From Paraniabella hibiscisoli (GTDB lineage Bacteria > Bacteroidota > Bacteroidia > Chitinophagales > Chitinophagaceae): a stretch of DNA of 64,000 nt. The number at the start of each line of letters is the position of its first letter. The first letter of the stretch is position 1. Under the pieces are notes generated by a model that was not told where the DNA came from, did not search any database, and was given only the letters and a program-made list of their open reading frames with translations. The translations under genes and the position numbers were made by a program. Below, piece by piece: positions 1 through 8,836 of the stretch. The stretch spans positions 676,567-740,566 of the forward strand of contig NZ_JAKWBK010000003.1 in NCBI RefSeq assembly GCF_022512515.1, written 5' to 3'.

Positions 1-69
1 CCGTTACTTATCATCCGAATTATTTGATTAATCATATTAATAAAAATTTTATACCTTTAGAATACTGCT

Positions 70-911
70 ATGAAACCCGTTATTAAAGAGCTGCAACTGC
101 ATCATACTTTAAGCGCCATCCATCAAAAATACAGGGGCGATCTCCAACCTATACCTTCGAGAAGCAGTGCACAACGCTGGATCCGACATTTGCTCACCCA
201 TCTCTTCCCGGTTCATTCGGATAAGACATTTGGTTCGCTGGACATAATGGATCTCGAACTGCAACTAAGACAATTACTGGCCCCTATTGAAAATGTACTT
301 ATCGATGTAGACGAGATAACAGATCAGTTTTTCAAGCGGATACCGGACGTTTTTATTGAACTGCAGGAAGACGCTCAAAACATACTGGCATTTGATCCGG
401 CAGCTCATTCAATTGAGGAAATACTGGGCGCTTACCCAGGCTTCTATGCAGTAGCCGTTTACCGGTTTTCGCACGAACTCTACCAGCTAAAGATACCCGT
501 ATTACCCAGGCTTCTGTCTGAATACGCGCACAGCGTTACTGGTATCGATATCAACCCCGGCGCAGTAATAGGCTCTACCTTTTTTATCGACCACGGTACC
601 GGCGTGGTGATCGGCGAAACCTGCGTTATCGGTAATAATGTAAAAATATACCAGGGCGTTACTTTAGGCGCGCTGAACGTTTCTAAAACACAGGCGCACG
701 TAAAAAGACATCCAACCATTGAAGATAATGTCGTTATCTACTCTGGTTCTACCATATTGGGAGGAAAAACAGTAATAGGCCATGATTCTGTTATCGGCGG
801 CAACGTGTGGCTTACTGAAAGCGTGCCCCCTATTCCCTGGTGTATCATAAAAGTGAAATAAGAGTGAGATCTAACAGGGATTTTGATGAGGGTATCAATT
901 TTTCGATATAA
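70..911 (+). CDS. cysE: Serine O-acetyltransferase (frameshifted near 3' end)
   Basis: Transfers acetyl from acetyl-CoA to L-serine, giving O-acetylserine, the acceptor for sulfide in cysteine synthesis (cytosol). The N-terminal ~110 residues are the helical part of long EpsC/CysE-type enzymes. From about residue 155 hexapeptide-repeat left-handed beta-helix motifs follow (GIDINPGAVIG, FIDHGTGVVIGE, KIYQGVTLGAL). The frame as given ends at 861 with an atypical tail. Adding one C to the C-run at 826-830 restores the usual VPPYSLVYHKSE ending and a stop at 909-911, about 280 residues. The Family 2A encapsulin shell gene follows 77 bp downstream, a neighbour pair known from that system, so this enzyme probably makes the acceptor for sulfur released by the encapsulated desulfurase. 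ATG at 70 fits the family length. Confidence 0.93.
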
Positions 912-918
912 ATTTAAA

Positions 919-940
919 TAGTCTACTTTTTTATAGACTA
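919..940. promoter_or_regulatory. Inverted repeat TAGTCTA-N8-TAGACTA, possible operator
   Basis: A perfect 7-bp inverted repeat with an 8-bp T-rich centre lies 14 bp upstream of the -7 element of the encapsulin gene, where a repressor would cover the -33 region. Its size suits a dimeric regulator such as an Rrf2- or TetR-type protein. That is inference from layout only; no regulator is encoded nearby. The stem has two G/C pairs per arm and is followed by a T-rich stretch, so a weak terminator for the acetyltransferase gene is the alternative. Confidence 0.45.
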
Positions 941-954
941 ATTATTTTTTCTAA

Positions 955-962
955 TATATTTG
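955..962 (+). promoter_or_regulatory. Promoter -7 element TATATTTG for the encapsulin operon
   Basis: TATATTTG matches the Bacteroidota consensus TAnnTTTG exactly and sits 26 bp before the shell gene start, leaving a short leader. No clear -33 TTG is visible; that region is taken up by the inverted repeat at 919-940. Confidence 0.55.
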
Positions 963-988
963 TGTAATAACTTAAAAAAAAATAGATC

Positions 989-1915
989 ATGGCTGAAACA
1001 ACCACCCCACAACAGACTGCCCTTGGCGACGTAGCAGCGCGGCAGCTCGCCATTGCAACCCGCACGGTACCACAAATGGTTACCATTTCTCCCCGTTGGC
1101 TAACCCGCCTGTTAAACTGGGTACCCGTAGAGTCTGGCGTATACCGGCTTAATAAGGTAAAAAATGCGACGCAGATAGAAGTAGATTGCTCTTCGCGTGA
1201 TGAGAAAATATTGCCGCAGACCTTTGTTGATTATGTTGAGAATCCCAGGGAATACAACCTCGCCGCAGTGCAGACTATTGTAGATGTACACACCAGGGTT
1301 TCCGATTTATATAGTAAACCGTATAACCAGATCTCGGAGCAGTTAAGGCTGGCAATAGAAACTATTAAGGAAAGACAGGAAAGCGAGCTGATCAACAATG
1401 CTAATTATGGCTTGCTGCATAGCGTGGCTGCTGAGCAAAGAGTTAAAACACGTACAGGCGCTCCAACCCCGGATGACCTGGATGAGTTAATTGCCAAAGT
1501 ATGGAAAGAGCCTGGCTTCTTCCTGCTTCATCCACTAGCCATTGCTGCTTTCGGCAGGGAATGTACCCGTCGCGGTGTACCTCCGCCTACGATCTCACTT
1601 TTTGGCTCACAGTTTATTACCTGGAGGGGCATTCCATTAATTCCATCTGATAAAGTACCTATCGTAAAAGGAAAAACAAAGATCATTTTGTTGCGTACCG
1701 GTGAAAGCCGCCAGGGCGTTGTAGGACTTTTTCAACCTGGTTTGCAAGGTGAGCAAACACCAGGGTTGTCTGTTCGTTTCATGGGCATTAACGAGAAAGC
1801 GATTGCCTCTTACCTGGTTTCGCTATACTGCTCTTTAGCAGTGCTGGTGGATGATGCCATTGCCGTATTAGATGACGTTGAAATAGGAAATTACCATGAG
1901 TACAAATACCAATAA
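989..1915 (+). CDS. Family 2A encapsulin shell protein (SrpI-like)
   Basis: Forms the HK97-fold protein shell of an encapsulin nanocompartment. The 308-residue protein matches Family 2A shells throughout: VPQMVTISPRWLTRLLNWV near residue 30, the central FFLLHPLAIAAFGRECTRRG block followed by VPPPTISLFGS, ITWRGIPLIPSDK, GLSVRFMGINEKAIASYLV, and a GNYHEY end close to the usual GHYHDY. Family 2A shells are known to enclose a cysteine desulfurase and to be linked to sulfur storage. The gene is intact. It overlaps the downstream desulfurase gene by 20 bp, which suggests translational coupling of shell and cargo. Such proteins were often annotated as phage-like or cyclic-nucleotide-binding; no cNMP domain is visible here. 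Confidence 0.95.
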   Translation: MAETTTPQQTALGDVAARQLAIATRTVPQMVTISPRWLTRLLNWVPVESGVYRLNKVKNATQIEVDCSSRDEKILPQTFVDYVENPREYNLAAVQTIVDVHTRVSDLYSKPYNQISEQLRLAIETIKERQESELINNANYGLLHSVAAEQRVKTRTGAPTPDDLDELIAKVWKEPGFFLLHPLAIAAFGRECTRRGVPPPTISLFGSQFITWRGIPLIPSDKVPIVKGKTKIILLRTGESRQGVVGLFQPGLQGEQTPGLSVRFMGINEKAIASYLVSLYCSLAVLVDDAIAVLDDVEIGNYHEYKYQ

Positions 1916-3865
1916 TCTTCCGGATGTTGAAGCTTTGCAGCATCTGGCTAACCAGCTTTTCAAATCATTACCGGAAGATGCACCCAAAGAGATATCCCTG
2001 GATCCCTATGAACATCCGCGTGCTACTGCTTTTGCACAGTCGGTAAGCGGACTGGCATCGCCATTATCATTGGGCTCCTTTTCAAATGGGTTAGCTTCAC
2101 CGGAAATAATCCAGCCGCCGGTATCACACCTACCACCTGCGGGTGGATTGACCACCCTACCTTCTTTTACTGGTGCTGGTATTGCAGCGCCATCCGTTTC
2201 GGGAGCTGATCAGGACTATTTTAAGCCGGGTTTCAATTTTGCGGATATTGATCAAGTGCCGGATAGTAGTTCGTATATCAAAGACAATAGTGATAACAAG
2301 GCATTTCAGAATGGCCAGGTGCCGTCTTCTGTAGCAGGTAGCGGGGCTTCTCCCTCGTATACGCACCAGCAGAAAAACTTCGATCTGAAGGAGCCGGTTA
2401 CCAGTTTCCCAGATGCCAGCATCGACAAACCTTCTGCTAAGGCCGATCCGTTTGCGTTGCCCTTCATTGATGAACAACCTTACTGGTCTGACATCAGCGC
2501 TATACTTGGATCGCTCAATAATCATGCAGCTTCAGAACTGCCATTACCAACCCTGCCGAACCAGGTTACACAGACCGGTCCGTCTTTTTACTTTCTGCAA
2601 AGCAGTCCGCACCAATTTAATAATCAATCGTTGGGTGGGTTCAATCATGGCTTTGATGCATACAAGATTAAAAAAGATTTTCCTATACTGAATGAAAAGA
2701 TCAATGGTAAAAGCCTGGTTTGGCTGGACAATGCTGCTACAACACAAAAGCCACAATCGGTGATCGACCGCATCAGCTATTTTTACCAACACGAAAATTC
2801 TAATATCCACCGGGCAGCACATGAGCTGGCAGCGCGCGCCACAGACGCTTATGAAGCTGCAAGAAAAAAGTGCAGCAGTTCCTGGGCGCCGGGTCTGTTA
2901 ACGAGATCATTTTTGTACGCGGCGCTACCGAGGGTATTAACCTGGTGGCACAAAGCTGGGGAGCGCAGCATTTAAAAAGCGGCGATGAAATCATTGTGAG
3001 CAACCTGGAGCATCACGCCAACATTGTTCCCTGGAAAAGATTGGCTGATAAAAAGGGGCTCACTTTAAAAGTGATTCCCGTTGATGACGATGGGCAAATA
3101 TTGCTTGATGAATATGCCAGGCTGCTGACGCCACGTACGCGCCTGGTAGCATTTACGCAGGTTTCGAACGCACTGGGAACCATTACTCCAGCCGAACAAA
3201 TAGTAGCAATGGCACACCAGGCAGGCGCAAAGGTGCTGGTAGACGGAGCCCAGTCTGTGTCACACATGCCTGTGAATGTACAGGAACTGGATGCCGATTG
3301 GTTTGTTTTTTCAGGTCATAAAGTTTTTGGTCCAACAGGCATTGGCGTAGTATATGGCAAAGAAGCTTTACTAAATGAAACAGAACCCTGGCAGGGCGGT
3401 GGTAATATGATTCAGGACGTTAGTTTCGAAGAGATCAAATACCATAACGCGCCTAATCGTTTTGAAGCAGGCACGGGCAATATTGCCGATGCTGTTGGTC
3501 TCGGCGCAGCCATTGATTATGTAACGCATTTGGGCATGGCCAATATAGGCGCTTATGAACATGCTTTGCTGGAATATGCCACACACCATTTGAAGCAGGT
3601 ACCGGGAGTAAGACTCATTGGCACGGCTGCTAACAAAGCAAGTGTACTATCCTTTACGTTAAAAGGTTATTCTAATGATGATGTGGGCAAAGCATTAAAC
3701 CAGGAGGGTATAGCGGTTAGAACGGGACATCATTGCGCGCAACCTATTTTACGAAGAATGGGTGTAGAAACTACCGTAAGGCCTTCACTGGCATTTTATA
3801 ATACCTGCGAAGACGTTGACCGCCTGATCTCAGTGGTGAGTCGGCTATCTTCATCATCGAGGTAA
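1896..3865 (+). CDS. Encapsulin cargo cysteine desulfurase with N-terminal loading extension (frameshifted)
   Basis: SufS-type PLP enzyme that removes sulfur from cysteine as a persulfide. The frame breaks in the A-run at 2864-2869; one added A gives a 656-residue protein. Residues 1 to about 250 are Pro/Ser/Gly-rich and probably disordered (PSVSGADQDYFKPGFNF, SLNNHAASELPLP), as expected for the cargo-loading region of encapsulin-associated desulfurases and absent from ordinary SufS. The catalytic part begins at KIKKDFPILNEKINGKSLVW. The PLP lysine lies in SGHK (codon 3320-3322), and the active-site cysteine in RTGHHCAQP (codon 3734-3736). The start ATG lies inside the end of the shell gene. 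Function is clear by family; loading into the neighbouring shell is inferred from synteny and the extension. Confidence 0.94.
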
Positions 3866-3901
3866 ATATTGATTTTCCTGTTTCTTGTTGTTTTACATGA
3901 G

Positions 3902-3928
3902 AAGAGCCGTTTTTACGGCTCTTTGTTA
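3902..3928 (+). terminator. Rho-independent terminator of the encapsulin operon
   Basis: AAGAGCCG and CGGCTCTT pair over 8 bp (3902-3909 with 3916-3923) around a 6-nt loop, followed by a T-rich stretch, 36 bp after the desulfurase stop. Confidence 0.8.
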
Positions 3929-3998
3929 TTACAAAGCCGCAGTCATTGGAGAATGCTGCGGCCACCGGTTTCACAAGCCTATTTAACTAAAATTCATA

Positions 3999-4454
3999 TC
4001 AGAGAACTTGGTCAGACAATAGCTTCCCATTTTCTGTAAATAACACCTTATGTTTCTCTTTTGATTTGGTCAACCTCATTTTATAGAAAACACTCCTCCC
4101 TTCCTGCAACCGTTCTACACTGGAAGGCACAAATCCGTCAAATGATTTTCTAATCGACAATTTTACTGCATCAGGCAATTGTTCCTTATCAAAGTCCTGC
4201 TTCCAGCGTTTTACTTTACCACTGTAATCCAACCACACTTCATACTCCAGCCTCCCGATCTCAAACTCCGCCTTATACAATCCTTTCTCCAACTCCCACA
4301 CCACATCACCCGCTTTAGGAAATTTTAATTGTAGTGCATTAATAATAATAGAAGGCACATTTTTAGGTTGTACCTCCTGCGCATGAATATTATTCCCCGC
4401 AAACAGGAACATGAATATTATAGTAATTGTCTTCAACAGCCTTTCGTTTACCAT
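3999..4454 (-). CDS. Secreted PepSY-like domain protein
   Basis: 151 residues beginning with a signal peptide (basic start, hydrophobic stretch, cleavage near NIHAQ). The body has the repeated amphipathic pattern of PepSY-like (BLIP-like) periplasmic proteins of Bacteroidota: an INALQLKFPKAG helix, then VVWELEKGLYKAEFEI strands, then a second DAVKLSIRKSFDGF unit. It starts 29 bp after the histidine kinase stop on the same strand and is probably co-transcribed, as PepSY-like proteins often are with two-component genes. A role as periplasmic partner or target of the sensor is inference. Confidence 0.72.
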   Translation of the reverse strand: MVNERLLKTITIIFMFLFAGNNIHAQEVQPKNVPSIIINALQLKFPKAGDVVWELEKGLYKAEFEIGRLEYEVWLDYSGKVKRWKQDFDKEQLPDAVKLSIRKSFDGFVPSSVERLQEGRSVFYKMRLTKSKEKHKVLFTENGKLLSDQVL

Positions 4455-4483
4455 GTAAAATAAAAAAACAAAACGGGAAAGAT

Positions 4484-5813
4484 TCAGGAATGCCCGTGAA
4501 CCGTGTCCGCACCAATTGCTATACCCGGTTGTATTACAAACTTATGCATACTGTGATTAAATTCGTAAGCAACAGAAAGATCATATAATGCGGCAATAGC
4601 CTTAACAATAGCGAGCCCCAGGCCTGTAGAGCCGCTCTCTGTCGAACGCTTGTAAAACCGTTCGAACATTTTTTCGTTATCCATGGGATCAGGAACACCG
4701 CTATTTTCGATACTCAACCAGGATGCTGTAATGGTCACTTTTATTATGCCACCGGGACTATTATGTACAATAGCATTCTTGAGCAGGTTCATGATCAGTA
4801 TTTCAGCCAGGTTGCTATTCATCAGTCTTTCAAAATACCCGTTTTCCACCAGTTCTACTTTTACGTCTCTGAAGCGTAGCATATCGGAAAAATCACGAAC
4901 CAGCTTTGCAATAACATCATTGACCCGGATAGTTTGTTCTTCAACAAATTGCTGGTTCTCTATTTTAGATAACAGCAATAATGCTTTATTCAATCGTTTG
5001 AGGCTTTCGAGCGCTTGTATTACTTCACCGATCGTTTCTCCATCTTCATTTGTTAAAGATCCTCTTTCCGCCAATAGTTCGAGCTTATTAATACTAATGG
5101 CCAACGGGGTTTGCAACTCATGAGAGGCATTTTCATTAAACTGTTTCTGGCTCAGATAAGTATCTGAATTCCTTTGCAGCAGCGACTGCAAAGAATCATT
5201 TAGCTCCTTAAATTCTTTGACAGAGGTTTTAGCAGGTTTAAACAGCGGGCTATTGCCAAGTTTAAAATTTCGTAGTTGCGTTAACAGGTAATGAAAGGGC
5301 TTCCATATTTTTTCAGTACAAAATTATTTACTACCAGGATGCTGGCCAGCATTACACCATACAACATAGCTAATGCTAAAAAAGTTTTCGTATCAGGTCT
5401 GCTTTATTAATAACTGCAGATATGATCTTTAATTCATAATACTTTTCATTTGCGAGGAAAGCCGTAGTAAGTAGGCGCACAGGCGCATGTTGCTCTAACC
5501 GCTCCTGGTAAATCAGGGTATCTTTATAAGTGTCCAACACCTGAACAGCCTGTTCGGCTGCTATTTCCTTAATACTATAATTTTTGTCGCCAAACGCTTC
5601 GCTGTTCAGCATGGAGCTATCACCCTGGGCGCGGTGCACTATAAACATTTTATAGTTGGTCAATCCATCATCAACCGTTTCTTTTACTTCCTGCAACATA
5701 AAAAAGTAAAATACAATTGCCCAAAGTCCCAGTACGCCTAAAAGAGAGATAGACAGGTACACAGTGTATGGTTGAGTAATTTCATGTAACCTGCATCTTA
5801 TAGCCAATACCAT
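4484..5813 (-). CDS. Sensor histidine kinase (two or three frameshifts)
   Basis: Membrane sensor kinase, partner of the response regulator just upstream. An N-terminal membrane helix (SLLGVLGLWAIVFYFF) is followed by a periplasmic region of about 100 residues, a second helix (LALAMLYGVMLASILVV), the dimerisation/phosphoacceptor segment NENASHELQTPLA, the N box NLLKNAIVHN and the G2 box GSTGLGLAIV. The frame breaks at 5378-5388 (A/T runs) and at 5308-5313 (T-run); one added base at each gives a continuous protein of about 440 residues. The start is uncertain: an ATG at 5785 overlaps the regulator stop as ATGA, the classic arrangement, but reaching the main frame from it needs one more shift. 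The in-frame alternative starts at 5813. Confidence 0.85.
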
Positions 5814-6459
5814 ATACGGCTCTTATTTCAAGCCCACTATCATGATCATTTAATTTTTTCCGCAGGTTTTTGATCTGTGAGTAAAGGAACTCGTAATCAT
5901 TGGCCTCATCAGCATAAGCTCCCCATACATGCTCAGCCAGGGCGGTTTTTAAAACCAACCGGTTGTGATTCACCATAAAATAAGTAAGCACATCCAGCTC
6001 CTTACGGTTAAAGGCCACGGCTTTGTTATTGATACTTGCGGTTCTTTCATCCAGGTCCAATTTCACATTACCCAGTTCCAGTATATTTTTACCGCTAAAG
6101 GCTTTTCTGCGTAGCACCGATCGTATACGTGCATTCAGTTCGGCAATATGGAAGGGCTTGGTTAAATAATCATCAGCGCCCAGGTTAAGGCCCTGCACTT
6201 TGTCATCCAGCGAATCATTTGCAGAGATAATGATCACATTATCAGCCTTACGCATCGTCTTCAGCTCTTTTAAAATATCCATTCCGTTCCCGCCGGGAAG
6301 CATAATATCCAGCAGGATACAATCGTAGTCGTAGGCGATAATTTTTCGCATGGCTGCCTCGAAGTCCGAAGCTTCTTCCACCAGGAAATGTTCTTTTTCC
6401 AGTGACTGACGGATGACACCCAGCAGCTCCCGCTCATCTTCTATCACCAATATTTTCAT
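5782..6459 (-). CDS. OmpR/PhoB-family response regulator
   Basis: 225 residues, intact. Receiver domain residues 1-115 with the acidic pair in VIEDERE, the phosphoacceptor Asp in CILLDIMLPGG and the conserved Lys in DDYLTKPFH; winged-helix DNA-binding domain about 125-222 with NRKELDVLTYF and a C-terminal RAVYGIGYKM hairpin. Its 3' end meets the start of the sensor kinase gene, so the two form a cognate pair. Targets are not shown by the sequence; the PepSY-like gene downstream is the likely operon member. Confidence 0.92.
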   Translation of the reverse strand: MKILVIEDERELLGVIRQSLEKEHFLVEEASDFEAAMRKIIAYDYDCILLDIMLPGGNGMDILKELKTMRKADNVIIISANDSLDDKVQGLNLGADDYLTKPFHIAELNARIRSVLRRKAFSGKNILELGNVKLDLDERTASINNKAVAFNRKELDVLTYFMVNHNRLVLKTALAEHVWGAYADEANDYEFLYSQIKNLRKKLNDHDSGLEIRAVYGIGYKMQVT

Positions 6460-6523
6460 ACCTACAATAATAGCTATTAAAACTGTAAAAAAACGGGAAC
6501 AAAGATCGCTGCTAAACGGTAGT

Positions 6524-7177
6524 TTAATCAGAGCTGAGAATATGAACTATCTCTTTGTATCCCAGGCTCCTGGCATGCTGCAAGGATGTTACGCCGTTTT
6601 TATCTGCGATATGAATATTGCAGCCTGCCTCTTTAAGAATGCGAACTATTTGCTGGTATTTTGCCGATCCATCACCCAGGATCACGGCTTCTAAAAGACC
6701 TGTCCAGCCCAGCCGGTTCACATGGTCAACAGGAAAGCCTTTGGTGTTAGCCAGTAACTTTACGGTCTCAACATGCCCCCTTTCGCAGGCAGGTATCAGG
6801 GCCGATCCGTTGTAGCGGTTAAACACATCAAAACGCGCCCCATGCTTTAAGAACAGTTGCAGCAATGCCGTTTGCCCTGTAGCCCCGGCATACAGAAAAG
6901 GACTATCCAGTATATCATCCTGCTGATTTACATTAGCGCGATAAGATACCAGCAATTGCGCCATCGCCAGGTTGGCGGCCTGGGTGGCCAGTAAGAGGAG
7001 GGATCGCTTTTTCTCGTCCGCAGTATTCACATCGGTACCATTTTTCAGAGCTGCATCTACTGCTTCCAGGTTATTCTTCTTTACGTCTTCGATAATAGTT
7101 GATTGCATAGACTCTTTATTAACCGTATTACAAAAGCTGCAACATCCCAGTAACCATAAAATAACAAGTATTTTCAT
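6524..7177 (-). CDS. Ankyrin-repeat lipoprotein
   Basis: 217 residues, intact. It begins with a lipoprotein signal whose lipobox is LLGC (residues 9-12), so it is probably anchored in the envelope. Ankyrin repeats follow from about residue 30: EAVDAALKNGTDVNTAD, LAMAQLLVSYRANVNQQD, ALLQLFLKHGARFDVFN, HVETVKLLANTKGF and a last unit ending IVHILSS. Ankyrin repeats bind proteins; no catalytic domain is present. The gene starts 9 bp after the sugar-porter stop on the same strand, suggesting co-expression with uptake. The partner is unknown. Confidence 0.82.
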   Translation of the reverse strand: MKILVILWLLGCCSFCNTVNKESMQSTIIEDVKKNNLEAVDAALKNGTDVNTADEKKRSLLLLATQAANLAMAQLLVSYRANVNQQDDILDSPFLYAGATGQTALLQLFLKHGARFDVFNRYNGSALIPACERGHVETVKLLANTKGFPVDHVNRLGWTGLLEAVILGDGSAKYQQIVRILKEAGCNIHIADKNGVTSLQHARSLGYKEIVHILSSD

Positions 7178-7186
7178 ATCCTATTT

Positions 7187-8601
7187 TCAGACTCCTTCTT
7201 TTGCTACCGGATCAGCTCCCACCAATTGTTTCTCCAGTGCTTCCAGTGAAACTCCTTTGGTTTCAGGTACTTTGGTAAGAACCCAAATCAACTGCAGTAA
7301 CATCATAAACGCAAAAAAGGCAAATATAGGCCAGGGATTATCTTTAAATACACCATGATCCGCATCCAGGAATACGGGTGTAATTAATGTGATAATCGCA
7401 GCAAAAACCCAATGCACACTGGCGCCAAAGGATTGCCCTAAAGCTCTTATCCTGTTAGGGAAAATCTCAGAAATAAATACCCATATTACCGCTCCCTGCC
7501 CAATTGCATGCGATGCAATAAACAGTAGTAGAAAAGATAACAGGAACATGGGTGAAGCATGGGTATAAAATGCGTAAGCCACCATGCCCAGGCTTATAAT
7601 ATAACCAATAGATCCCCATACCAGTAATGCTTTACGCCCGGCTCGATCGATAAGGTACAGTCCAACAAACGTGAAGACCAGGTTGGTACAACCAATAGCG
7701 ATTGAATTGAGTAAAGAATCTTTGGAAGCCAGCCCTGCCCTCTCCAATATCTCCGGAGCATAATATAATATACAGTTGATGCCCGACCACTGGTTAAAGA
7801 AAGCCACTAAAAAAGCTAACCATAGGATACGATTGTAACGCGCGCTGAAGAAGGAGGTTTTACTTTTCTGAGATTCGGCTTTGGCAGCCACCCTGATAGC
7901 AACAATTTCTTCTTCGGCATTTTGTATACCCAGTGTTTGCAGTACTTTACGCGCACCGGCATCGTCATTTTTGCGGGCTACCAACCAGCGGGGCTTTCGG
8001 GAATACTAAATACCAGCAGGGTGTATATCAGAGAAGGAATAGCCATAACACCCAGCATCCAGCGCCAATCGTTAGCACCGTCTACCCCTTCTAAAAAGTA
8101 ATTAGACAGGAACGCTACCAGTATACCAAACACGATGTTAAACTGGTACATTGCGCCCAACCTCCCCGTGTTTGAGGCGTAGAGATCTCGGAAATATAGG
8201 TAGGAGCCGCCACTGAAGAGATACCGATGCCTAAACCGCCCAGAAAGCGAAAAAATGAAAAGGTATAGGGGTCCTGTGCTACAGCTGAACCAATAGAAGA
8301 TACAGTAAAGAATATACCGATCCATAGCAATACTTTTTACGACCGTATTTTTCCGTAGGGCCGCCTCCAAAAATGGCACCTATTACAGTTCCCCACAAGG
8401 CCATCGACATAATAAAAAAGCCATGGAACCAAGTCGATATATCGGTTGTATGCCATAGATCTTTAATGGGCTGATTAGCGCCCGATATTACAACGGTATC
8501 GAAACCAAATATAAACCCGGCCAGGGCGGCAATAATAGATATTCCAAAAGGTTTTTTCCGCCTTTGGCGGAGTCACTCAAAGCATCGTTACTTACCTGCA
8601 T
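7187..8601 (-). CDS. MFS sugar porter (four frameshifts)
   Basis: Inner-membrane sugar/proton symporter of the XylE/GalP type. Rejoining the frames gives about 472 residues with the family marks in order: GFDTVVISGAN in helix 1, EKYGRKKV after helix 2, the FRFLGGLGIGISSVAAPTYI region, SIPESPRWLVARK before the central loop, NQWSGINCILYYAP in helix 7, LIDRAGRKALL, and PETKGVSLE near the end. The frame breaks in the A-run near 8551-8556 (rest of GGKKPFGIS), the A-run near 8335, the G-run near 8165 (TRGRLGA) and the C-run near 7985 (SPRWL). Each lacks one base. ATG at 8601 gives a typical short N-terminus. It is divergent from the GH28 gene, so galacturonate or a related plant sugar is a plausible but unproven substrate. 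Confidence 0.87.
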
Positions 8602-8836
8602 CGTTATTCATTTTTAGTTTAGTGGTAGGTTCTTCAAAAACATCTTTTACTAGCTCAGGGCTGCAAAAACGATTTTTGAAGTTACAGTAATTATTTTATC
8701 TGAACGCTGTTTTTATGAGGATCAACTGCAAGCGACGCCTTACCGGCCAAACTGCCTTATTATTACAAGGGTTCTTTAAAACTATAATCCTACTTTAGCA
8801 ATCATCTGACAAAACTCTTTACAATAACAGACGCCC

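Noticed and set aside
25..34. Palindrome TGATTAATCA upstream of cysE as an operator
   Set aside because: A 10-bp AT-rich palindrome is common by chance, and the upstream context is cut off by the window edge.
1896..2975. A short stand-alone 359-residue protein in place of the desulfurase
   Set aside because: The end after residue ~325 is out-of-frame sequence; the SufS domain continues perfectly in the next frame after the A-run.
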